NCBI GenBank assembly: GCA_037127315.1
Contig: JBBBDQ010000330.1
Coordinates: 7,317,001-7,381,000 of the forward strand
Direction of reading: 5' to 3'
Source of the DNA: Ascarosepion bandense
Taxonomy: Eukaryota > Mollusca > Cephalopoda > Sepiida > Sepiidae
Length of the DNA stretch: 64,000 nucleotides
Positions 55,715 to 64,000 of this stretch are shown piece by piece. Each line of letters opens with the position of its first letter. Position 1 is the stretch's first letter. The notes beneath the pieces were generated by a model that saw only the letters and a program-made list of their open reading frames with translations, made no database searches and was not told the DNA's origin. The translations under genes were made by a program, and so were the position numbers.

Positions 55715-58170
55715 CCCAAAACACTAAGTATCTCATAAAAAAAAAAAATATTAAGACTGAATTACAATCCCAGCTAAAATGTAGTGGCTGATCTAAAGGA
55801 TTTTAGTAACGGAAGTAAGACAATCTTAGTTTTTTTTTGTTTTTTTTTACTTTTTATTAGGGGACTTTTTTACCCCAATGTTAATGGTGAACTTGCCGTG
55901 ATAGGGCTTTTCTTCGTTTTTTTTTTTCAATTTGTCCAAAATGGGGAGGGGAATTAAAGTAAATGACAGAGAGAGGGGCAAGAAAGATAGAATAAACCCG
56001 CATAGAGAGAAATCGAAAGTTTTTAGAGAGATAAAGCCAGAAAGTGAAAGCGAAAGTGGCCTTGTCTTGTTTACTTTCATTTGCAGCATACAACGAAACA
56101 AAAACACGTTTTTATTTCTCACAATCTTTTTATTTAAAAAAAAAAACTTATTTGACTGGTGGTTCCTTTACTTGTTGATTTTTACGACAGCAATTTGGTG
56201 AGTGTCATTGTTATCAGCGTTTGTTTTATAATTGCATTAGATCTGAATACATTAAAAATACATATGTAATTGTAATATTTTCTTCACAAAGACCTGTCCC
56301 AACAAAAAAAAAAAAAAAAAAAAAGTGGCAAGATACGTTAATTTTATTTGGAACCTATCCAAATTCACTTTCTGAGCCGCCTTTTTTTCTCCAATAAGAA
56401 TAAAAAAATTCAAATTTAGCTGTTTTAAGTAGCACTGTAAACGGGAAAGAGTAATAAATAAAAATTGCATTGAAAATGTTCATCCCCAAAAATGGAGATA
56501 TCCCCAGTAGCTATGTGTTAATCAATAGAGCTGCCGCCAAAATCATACAAAAATGTATCTTTCATTGCAGGTTATTAAATTTAAAAATGTAAGAGTGGGG
56601 GTTCCGTGTAAAAAACAATGAAATATAGACGAAATATTAAAAACTTAACACTTAATGTAATGAGATTATATAAGAAAACTAGAAACGTGCATTGCTCTGT
56701 AGCCTGTGTAAGTGTATAAAAAATAAATTCAAATTTTTCTTTTATAACCCCTGATGAGTGGAATCATATCTGCAAAATTCTGAGTTAGGAAGATAAGTTT
56801 AAACTTTATTTTAATTATCTAAGTGTTACTGTTAGTGCTAGTGTTAAATAATGTTCCATTTCTTATTGAGCACTTTTTACTGCTTACAAAGAGACTACAA
56901 TACATGCCTAAAAAGGTTATCCTCCAAAAATACATTGGTTGACTTTTTATTTATTTATTATTAATTATTATTATTATTTTAGTTTATTTATGTTTTTGCA
57001 GAAAATAATCTTTGTTTTGGGAAGCATTGTGATCTTTTAAGGCCCTTTATGAAATTATTTCCCCACCCCCACTCATACTGAACTACCCCTAACTCATAGT
57101 GAATATTTTTTACTCGTTTATTTCAGCGATAAATTATATAACTTGAAGTATAGATTTATTGCAAATTCTTGATGAATTTATAATTTATATGTCAATTCTT
57201 GTTTGTCTACAAAAATATTTTTTAAAATTCAGAAATGTCACTGTTTTATTGTAAATCAAATTAACAACACAACCATAGTAAATAAATATGATAAAAATTA
57301 TTTTTATAACCAATTAGTTTTGTCATGACAAACTTATACTCATTTCATTTGATTGTCTATTAAAACAATTAAAATAAAAGAATTTTTTTTTGTCACATTG
57401 ATATCATTTTTATGAAACTACTTTTAAAATTTAACATGTAGAAAATTAAAATCACAACTTTTTACAAAATTTCTAAGATTTCTGAACTAAACTAAAATAA
57501 AAAACATTTATGCTTAAAGCACAATGACAAACTAAAAAAAAAATTTTTTTTCATTGCTTTGCTTTCTGCAAAATCAAATAACTAATGAGTTTGTCATGTT
57601 GATCTCACTTCAGTTTATAAAACTAGAATTTATATAGCATTGAGAAAATTATGAAAAAAATACTTGCTTTATAAAAAAAATCTCAGCCTAGACTAAATAA
57701 GGATACAAACAACACAAAACAAAAAAAAGTAGAAAAGGTTTGGAAGTAATGTTTTGAAATAATTTAATCAGTGTTCGCCTTCAGCAGTTAATAAAAAGTT
57801 GACACCCATTTATCAGAAGCAAGAATGCTTCACAAAAAAGGACTTAATGAAAATGATTTCCATATTTCTTATGACAAAAAATACGTTTTTAACTTTTTTT
57901 TAGGTAGGTACCTAATGCTTATAGTAATAAGAAATGGAATTGGATAAAAAATGAAATCCATTTTAAAAATGACATTATTATCATATACTTAGTTTTCTAA
58001 TTGTTCACATGAACAAGATTCAATCACAAAATTCTCATTACATAGAATTTAACGGCTTTTGGATCAATTAAATTTTGAACCTGACACAGTCTTAACTGAA
58101 TTTTGATCTGCAATTTTCATTGTATACTGTTCAAACAACATCATAAATGGCAAAGCATTGAGCTAAAAAT
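55715..58170. other. Unrecognised AT-rich region
   Basis: About 2.4 kb with no recognised repeat or gene. The small frames at 55847-56201 overlap on both strands and have no domain. A (TTA)n-like run lies at 56947-56985. Poly(A) at 56304-56324. Confidence 0.45.
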
Positions 58171-58179
58171 ACATTAAAA

Positions 58180-59049
58180 ACAAAAGTGATAATGTGAAAA
58201 AATAAATATTTGTTGCATAAAATGAATGCTTCTTTCATAATTAGGCTGCAGACTTATTGATGTTCCTACATATTCATCATCAAATTAAGGGCATTGACAA
58301 AGAATGAGATTATGTGAAAAAAAAATATTTGTTATGTAAAATGAATGCTTTTTTTTCATAATTAGGCTAAAGACTTATTGATGTTCCTATAGAATTAAGT
58401 GCATTAGCATGGCAGGCGATGATGTGGAAAAATAAATATTTGTTGCATAAAGGTAAAATGAATGTTTCTTTCTTAATTAGGCTGCAAATTTATTAGTATG
58501 CCTCTCACTAGTGCCCCCTAGGTATGAATTTACACAAGCTACTAGATTAGCAACTAGGTCCCACCCTTTTTTACAGTGAAACAGATAAAATGTAACTGCA
58601 ATTTCTACTCTAACAGCTTCTTTTCTCACACTTCCTGCCTGTGGCATTCCCTTCCATATACTTGCTTCCCCGACAGGTACAATCTCCAGGAATTTAAATG
58701 TAAGATCAATAGACATTTCCTATCTCACTAACTCGCATTCTTTCTCTCAAGCATTTTTTTCCATCCACTGCACCCCCCTTACACTGGTATTCTCATCTAT
58801 TACCCTCCTCCTGACATCCCCTATAACTAACCCTTCTTTCTTATCACTTTCTCCTATGTAACCCTTTGCGCAACAGTGGCAGTAAAACTGCCTTGCTTAG
58901 GGCGAAATGATTATAAAAAAATATATTCACCATGGAATTAAGTGCATTAACGAGAAAGGAGATTATGTTGAAAAATTAATTTTTTTTGTATAAAATAAAT
59001 GCTTTTTTCATTCATTTCTCATCAGTATACTTATTGATGTGCTTTCATA
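58180..59049. repeat. About 110-bp tandem repeat, four diverged units, interrupted by LINE
   Basis: Units begin at about 58180, 58282, 58392 and 58935. Each has gaattaag-gcatt-ac at the start (except the partial first), aaataaatatttgttgcata, aaatgaatgctt and ttattgatgttcct at the end. The period from unit 2 to unit 3 is 110 bp. The third unit is cut at about 58500 by a LINE tail, and a further unit follows it. Confidence 0.75.
58500..58920 (+). mobile_element. Jockey/CR1-like LINE 3' copy in tandem repeat
   Basis: It contains LVPPRYEFTQATRLATRSHPF, the IPFHILASPTG / TCFPDRYNLQEFKCKI segment (frame-shifted), a pyrimidine-rich 3' part, and the tail cagtggcagtaaaactgcct ending gattataaaaaaa. 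It is among the least diverged copies. The antisense 79-aa frame is a shadow. Confidence 0.8.
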
Positions 59050-59530
59050 TATAAGCAATATTTAACAACTTCTCTACCATAGACAGAATATGACACAAGG
59101 TCAGTTTAAAATGGGAGTGAACAGGTATGTGTGGGCAAAACCAAAAATTACCCAGTCCCTGCAATCAATATATCAAACTTTCAAAATACCTTGACTTTTT
59201 CTATGTTGGGCAATGAAGAAGTTCTGACACTGGATTGCAATCACCTGGACGATTTAGCTTTTCTTATTTTTTTGTTGTCATGCCCAACTTGAAGACAAGA
59301 ATGTAGATGAAAAAGAATCTTGGCTGAAGGCTGAGATGGACTGTTTCTGCTCTGAGACTTGAAATAAGACCTGTAAATTCTTAACAATTGTTTTTGCAAC
59401 TTTTTTTCGTGTTTTTTGTTTTTTTGTTTGTTTAATTCACTATCCAGTTTTGAATCATAATCACAGTTTTTATTCATTTTCCTGAAAATAACAAAAAAAC
59501 ATTAAAATATCAACAAGCTTAAACTGTCAC
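59050..59530. other. Unrecognised stretch
   Basis: No shared repeat. A Lys-rich minus frame (59241-59477) has no recognisable features. Confidence 0.4.
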
Positions 59531-59533
59531 TTA

Positions 59534-60432
59534 CAGGTGAAGAGGCTCATCCCTTGTTCCCTGTTTAGGATGTGGTTTCCGGCTTTCTCTTTTCCAATCT
59601 TTTCATTCTTTTCTTTTTTTTCTTTTTTTCAATTGGAGTAGATAGACTAAACTATTGCCCGGTTCACACTCCACCCTCGTCTATTGAACAGGTGAAGAGG
59701 CTCATCCCTTGTTCCCTGTTTAGGATGTGGCTTCCGGCTTTCTCTTTTCCAATCTTTTCACTCTTTTCTTTTTTTTCTTTTTTTCAATTGGAGTAGATAG
59801 ACTAAACTATTGCCCGGTTCACACTCCACCCTCGTCTATTGAACAGGTGAAGAGGCTCATCCCTTGTTCCCTGTTTAGGATGTGGCTTCTGGCTTTCTCT
59901 TTTCCAATCTTTTCATTCTTTTCTTTTTTTTCTTTTTTCAATTGGAGTAGATAGACTAAACTATTGCCCGGTTCACACTCCACCCTCGTCTATTGAACAG
60001 ATGAAGAGGCTCATCCCTTGTTCCCTGTTTAGGATGTGGTTTTCTCTTTTCCAATCTTTTCACTCTTTTCTTTTTTTTTCTTTTTTTCAATTGGAGTAGA
60101 TAGACTAAACTATTGCCCGGTTCACACTCCACCCTCGTCTATTGAACAGGTGAAGAGGCTCATCCCTTGTTCCCTGTTTAGGATGTGGTTTTCTCTTTTC
60201 CAATCTTTTCACTCTTTTCTTTTTTTTCTTTTTTTCAATTGGAGTAGATAGACTAAACTATTGCCCGGTTCACACTCCACCCTCGTCTATTGAACAGGTG
60301 AAGAGGTTCATCTCTTGTTCCCTGTTTAGGATGTGGTTTCCGGCTTTCTCTTTTCCAATCTTTTCACTCTTACATAGCCCCCTGCACATCAGTGGCATTA
60401 CCACCTTGCTCGGAGTGATATGATTAAAAATA
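59534..60432 (+). mobile_element. LINE 3' region amplified as about 150-bp tandem repeat
   Basis: Five full units start at 59534, 59689, 59844, 59998 and 60147 (lengths 155, 155, 154, 149, 148). A partial unit from 60295 passes into the normal tail (catcagtggcattaccacct) ending at 60432. Each unit runs caggtgaagaggctcatccc, ttgttccctgtttaggatgt, a pyrimidine tract, then caattggagtagatagac and cccggttcacactccacc. Units are nearly identical and differ mainly by a 6-7 bp gap after gatgtgg and T-run length. The 70-75 aa frames repeated in each unit are by-products. Confidence 0.9.
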
Positions 60433-60845
60433 AAAAAATAAAAACCTGAATGTTGGACGGAGCTTGATTACTTGGACATCTACATAACAGCCTCCTCAAT
60501 TTTTGCTAGGACTGACAATTAAGCAGAACTCTAAATTACTCCTCTCGACCCCAGTCTATGACAATGCTACAAATCATTACTGCCTTTAATTTTCAAAATA
60601 AATTTAAAATACCTTCATTAGAAACATTAGCTTCCAAAATCTTTATATAAGTCTTAATACAGAAGTAAACTATAGTTCTCATGCCAGAAAATACATACAA
60701 TCAAAAACATTAGTATATACTCTATTACAAAATTCTTGTAGAAATCTTATCCAATGAGTTGTTTTTCAATTAAGCACTGGTTGAAACCTAACAGAAATCT
60801 TGCTTAAGACATCTTTATCAATTTTGAATTCAGCATTGTCCTTTT
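60433..60845. other. Unrecognised stretch
   Basis: Nothing recognised. Confidence 0.4.
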
Positions 60846-60847
60846 CC

Positions 60848-60998
60848 TAGACTGGTTGCCAACCATGGTTAAGAGCCCTGGGAAGAAAAGAAATAGATTC
60901 ATACCTTTCTCAAGTGAATGTAATGAACTTGGCTGGAATTCAAACTTGGATCTCTGATTTCATTCCAAGCCATTATCAATTACACCACCTGCACACCA
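60848..60998 (-). mobile_element. SINE family B, internally deleted antisense copy
   Basis: Plus strand tagactggttgccaaccat, gaaatagattcatacctttc, ggctggaattcaaacttgga and cattatcaattacaccacct give body, B box and A box in reverse. Confidence 0.65.
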
Positions 60999-61375
60999 TA
61001 CAAGCAAACAGTAAAAAATATTTAAAATCAAAGCAAAAAAATGTTTACAGCAAGACAGTAAGATAACAGACCTAAAAAATTATTCATTTTATGAACAGTT
61101 CAGATAAAAAAAATCTGGAATCTTTAAAACGTACTGGGTGATTTAGCCCCCTCCATTCCATATCTTATTTTATGGCGGTCTGCATGTTGGAGGATTATTA
61201 CATAAATTCTTTGTTCTGAAACTGTGAAATAAAAAGATTAAAAAAGTAGAAAAATGTAAAATGAAAATAATAATTTCAACCAACAAATAAATAAAATAAA
61301 TTGACCATTTGCTATGGTGCTAAAATATTATTTTAAGAACAGGGACCAACCCTTGTGTTCCTTGTAGCCTGTAAT
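60999..61375. other. Unrecognised stretch
   Basis: AT-rich; nothing recognised. Confidence 0.4.
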
Positions 61376-61380
61376 GTGTG

Positions 61381-61535
61381 GCTGGTGTAATGGACAGCAG
61401 CTTGAAAGGAGAAATTGAAGAACCAAGTTCAAATTTCAGTCAGGTTCATTACATTCACTTATGAGATAAATTCCTGTCCTGAGAATGGTGTAAATCCGTC
61501 CCCCACCTCAGATATGGGTTAAATATTAAGACTTT
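61381..61535 (+). mobile_element. SINE family B, 3'-truncated
   Basis: A box ctggtgtaatgg, B-box position caagttcaaatttcag, then cattcacttatgagataaat and atatgggttaaatatt. The copy ends before the ggcaacc block. Confidence 0.65.
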
Positions 61536-61736
61536 TTGTCACAAAAAAATTCCTGTTATTCTCAATAAACAGTTACTGCAATACTCACTCACAAACAGAA
61601 AAATAATTATTCTTACAATCCAAAATATGATTTGGCTTTAAATAACACATGAAAGGTTGATAAGCTATAAGAAACAAATCAATCAATTGAATCAATCCTG
61701 GTGTCCTGAACTAGCTGAAGTTTGATGCATTTTAGG

Positions 61737-61878
61737 GTGATCATGTCTCTTTTGAGACATTACTGACTAGGCAGAAGTTTTTCCTGCAGTAGGTTGCCAT
61801 TATTTTTTGTAGTAGACCGGTTACTAACCAAGGCTATAGAAACCAATCTGTCCTGCTATTCAACATGTGTGGAGGGTG
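61737..61878 (-). mobile_element. SINE family B, 3' half
   Basis: Plus strand gtgatcatgtctcttttgag, ctgcagtaggttgccatta and caatctgtcctgctattcaa: the reverse of the family 3' half, without a head. Confidence 0.65.
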
Positions 61879-62170
61879 GCAGATTGTCCAAAAGACTTTT
61901 TTATGGTGTGCTGGTACAAGGTAATCCATTCACTTATAAGCCCAAAAAAACCTTTCAAGGATGGAGTTAAATGTAACCTAAAAACTCTTGGTGTTAATGT
62001 TGAAGATTGAAAAACTGTTGCTGGAGATAAATATGAATGAAGAAGGTTGATTAAAAAGAATGCTGCAACAATTTTAAGCAGAAGAGAATCGAGCATTCCA
62101 ACAAAAAGTGTGCCATTAGGAAGGGAGAAATAGAATCTGCCCCTGTACTATTAGGACACCAACACACAAC
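61879..62170. other. Unrecognised spacer
   Basis: Open on the minus strand for 78 codons without any recognisable feature. Confidence 0.35.
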
Positions 62171-62173
62171 AAT

Positions 62174-62222
62174 GGGTGACTTTTCCACAAATATTTGTGC
62201 AATATTTGTTGAAAAGTCACCC
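62174..62222. repeat. 22-bp inverted repeat with 5-base loop
   Basis: Arms 62174-62195 and 62201-62222 pair at 21 of 22 positions around tgtgc. It lies about 50 bp upstream of the zinc-finger-like frame and could act as an RNA hairpin or be a foldback remnant. Confidence 0.85.
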
Positions 62223-62272
62223 GTTTGATAGCATGTTTAGCCAGTCACGTGAAATAACAGCAGAGAGGTCAG

Positions 62273-62545
62273 GTGCAAACTCCTGTGAATGCAGGCCTAT
62301 CAGAAAGGCCTTTGGGTTATTTGTGCAAGTTTTGTGACAAGTTTTGTAAGTATGTTGTGGGACTCAAACATCACATGATTGTACACAGAGACAGAAAAGT
62401 TAACAACATAGGTAACACAGACAAATTTTATGTTTGGCACATGTGTAAGACAGGTTGTAAAAGCAAAGCTGGTTTTAAGAATCACATACATGCCCATAGC
62501 AGATCATTAGTTTGGGTAAGAATTATGAAAATAATAAAATTCTGA
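62273..62545 (+). pseudogene. C2H2 zinc-finger-like ORF fragment
   Basis: The 90-residue frame opens at GTG; an upstream stop (taa, about 62253) precludes a long extension, so it may be a fragment. It contains CKFCDKFCKYVVGLKHHMIVH, a perfect C-X2-C-X12-H-X3-H finger. A second unit follows, WHMCKTGCKSKAGFKNHIHAH, with the same spacing but Trp in place of the first Cys. Nucleic-acid binding is the usual role of such fingers. The setting suggests either the zinc-finger end of a LINE polyprotein or a dead gene piece. The Cys-to-Trp change argues against function of the second finger. Confidence 0.6.
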
Positions 62546-62615
62546 TTGAAAAAAAACAAGAAAAAATATCTACCAAGTGAAGAGATAATTTTTTGCGAAG
62601 AAATAACTATGATGA

Positions 62616-62618
<3 letters not shown>

Positions 62619-62675
<57 letters not shown>
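62619..62675. repeat. (TA)n microsatellite, long
   Basis: About 28 TA units. Further TA runs lie at 62791-62812 and 63222-63273 (about 26 units). Confidence 0.95.
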
Positions 62676-62680
<5 letters not shown>

Positions 62681-63219
62681 TGTCACTTGTCGCTGATTGA
62701 GATTACTTCAGCATCCCAACTCCCCAACTCTAGAGTTTTGTAAATGGACTAGCAATTGCTCTGTCCACTTGTCAGGGAACATCAGCAATTCATATATATA
62801 TATATATATATATTCTCAGACAATCTGAGGAGAGGAACAGTATGATTAGAAAAAGTACTTAAGTATTAATCTCTGCCCCTGTTTTTTCCTAATCTCACCA
62901 TTCCTAAAAGAACCAATCTTTTCCCAAGTCAACATGTCCATCAAAGATATCAAAAAATTAAAAGTAAACAGATAATTCCCATTTCAACATCTTATAATAT
63001 ACTTCATATGAAAAATGATGTTTTTTAAATGTTTAATATTTTTCAGCTGACCTTATGAATGAATATTCATGACCATTTTTTCCAGTAACCCACAACTTTT
63101 TGTTTATAGATACTTTATTTTTAATAAATTTCATTTCAGTTTTTGTCACGATAAAGTCTGTTTGTAGACTAAATGCGTCAGCAAAAACAAAATATAGTTT
63201 ACCTCTTATCTTGTTTTTA

Positions 63220-63220
<1 letters not shown>
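62676..63220. other. Unrecognised stretch
   Basis: Contains a (TA)n tract at 62791-62812 and a small hairpin gtctgtttgtagac near 63157-63170. No family was identified. Confidence 0.4.

Positions 63221-63221
<1 letters not shown>

Positions 63222-63273
<52 letters not shown>
63222..63273. repeat. (TA)n microsatellite, long
   Basis: About 26 TA units between unrecognised DNA and the region upstream of the Penelope-like fragment. Confidence 0.95.
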
Positions 63274-63275
<2 letters not shown>

Positions 63276-63373
63276 TATATCCAAATGAATAAGGAATGAA
63301 GAAAATAATTGTAATCTTCAAAACATTAATTTAAAACTACTCAATATAAAAATAGACCAATGAATATTTATTA

Positions 63374-63419
63374 AAATTATACTTTAAAACATGTGCGAAC
63401 ATGTTCTAAAGTATAATTT
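63374..63419. repeat. 21-bp inverted repeat with 4-base loop
   Basis: Arms 63374-63394 and 63399-63419 pair at 20 of 21 positions around gcga. It sits about 100 bp upstream of the Penelope-like endonuclease fragment. Confidence 0.85.
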
Positions 63420-63515
63420 ATAATATATATAACAGAGAAAATAACCACTTGTAATAAAAAATACTCAACAAAACCCAACATAAACAACTACAACATAAAT
63501 TGACAAAGTGACACC

Positions 63516-63940
63516 AATAAATGCAATTGTTGAAACAAAAACAACTGTCCACCCAGCAATAAATGTCTAACCAACAATTTCATATACAAACCTATCATAA
63601 CAAATACCATTAACACAGAAAAATTTACATGGGAGCCACAAAAACAATCTTTAAAAAAAGATTTAACAATCACAAAATGTCATTCAAAACAGAAAGATTC
63701 ATAAACAATACAATATTATCAAAATATATATGGAACCAAAAAGAAAATAATAACACCCCCAAAATTAAATGGGAAAACATAAAAAAAGCAGCCACACACA
63801 ATAGCAATAGCAGAAATTGCAAACTGTAGTTGGGGGAAAAGTTAGCAATAATCACTTTTAAAAACCAAAGCAAACTACTAAACAATAAAAATGTAATAAT
63901 GGGGAAATGCAAACACACAAATAAAGACTTTGCCACCTAA
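63516..63940 (+). pseudogene. Penelope-like element, GIY-YIG endonuclease end
   Basis: Plus-strand reading begins NKCNC, a stop, then NKNNCPPSNKCLTNNFIYK. This is the Cys-containing linker and the GIY part (FIY here) of Penelope-type endonucleases. A frameshift near 63628 leads to the 66-residue frame IYMGATKTIFKKRFNNHKMS (YIG as YMG, conserved Arg and NNH). After NCKL an in-frame stop replaces the expected Cys, then GEKLAII, KCKHTNKDF and the terminal stop at 63940. The reverse transcriptase part is not visible upstream, so the copy is 5'-truncated as well as broken. Confidence 0.85.
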
Positions 63941-64000
63941 ATAATAATGCAAACAAAATAAATAAATACAATATAAAACACAATTCACCACATTTAACAT

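Noticed and set aside
55847..56201. Three overlapping frames of 70-91 aa on both strands
   Set aside because: Mutual shadows in low-complexity DNA with no recognisable domain, and no way to choose a strand.
56750..56790. A further ctgatgag motif as a hammerhead
   Set aside because: No GAAA box, no stem II and no pairing for stem I could be found downstream.
59572..60251. Three similar 71-75 aa plus frames
   Set aside because: They are copies of the same LINE 3' UTR tandem unit, not a peptide family. Single-unit copies elsewhere do not keep the frame.
62546..62743. 65-aa plus frame through the long TA tract
   Set aside because: Its centre is only Ile-Tyr from (TA)n; no independent support.

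Overview
This window looks like intergenic or intronic DNA from a large, AT-rich, repeat-laden metazoan genome, most likely a mollusc and probably a cephalopod. The evidence is the dense (TA)n, (TG)n, (GA)n and GATA microsatellites, several tRNA-derived SINE families, decayed Jockey/CR1-like and RTE-like LINEs, mariner-like elements that share one transposase signature, short Helitrons carrying microsatellites, and a Penelope-like element. The cephalopod call rests on general resemblance and is inference. No intact host protein-coding gene is visible. Almost every open frame is a microsatellite, a chance frame or a piece of a transposable element (TE).

Layout. 0-15 kb: two antisense RTE-like LINE C-termini, a Tc1-like element, two mariner-like copies, tRNA-Ser-like SINEs in inverted arrangements, and three Helitrons with precise A|T borders. 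15.4-20.4 kb: one decayed Ty3/gypsy element on the minus strand, with diverged LTRs at both ends, gag, protease (DTG kept), RT/RNase H and integrase. A GC-richer solo-LTR-like segment and a tRNA-type SINE are inserted inside it. 20.5-20.9 kb: a near-complete 5S rRNA-like sequence joined to a dispersed repeat that recurs at 38.4 kb. 21.7-28.6 kb: a fourth Helitron, SINEs, an RTE-like LINE, a deleted mariner copy and a 1.7-kb antisense Jockey/CR1-like LINE with readable RT. 29.1-30.3 kb: a strand-asymmetric purine-rich block. 31.17-32.0 kb: a perfectly homogeneous 24-bp minisatellite of 34 full units.

32.6-45.5 kb: nested LINE and SINE fragments and an RTE-like RT core (YTDD). Inside this stretch, near 33.6 kb, sits a short element that folds as a hammerhead ribozyme with one core base changed. 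47.6-49.0 kb: a foldback repeat that runs directly into about 1.25 kb of GATA/GAGATA array. 51.8 kb: a second copy of that foldback repeat, a 90-bp near-perfect palindrome whose arms also match the hammerhead layout. 52-58 kb: mostly unrecognised AT-rich DNA with two GC-richer, CpG-containing islets (54.64-54.77 and 55.44-55.69 kb), the best candidates for a host promoter or exon. 58-64 kb: a 110-bp tandem repeat interrupted by a LINE tail, a LINE 3' end amplified five-fold, SINE copies, a C2H2 zinc-finger-like ORF beside a strong palindrome, and at the window edge the GIY-YIG endonuclease end of a Penelope-like element.

The parts do not form a pathway. They form a layered insertion record: Gypsy, then solo LTR and SINE; LINE, then SINE; SINE, then LINE; tandem repeat, then LINE. 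The most unusual elements are the two hammerhead-ribozyme-like motifs, the 5S-headed repeat and the Helitron family with identical borders in four copies.
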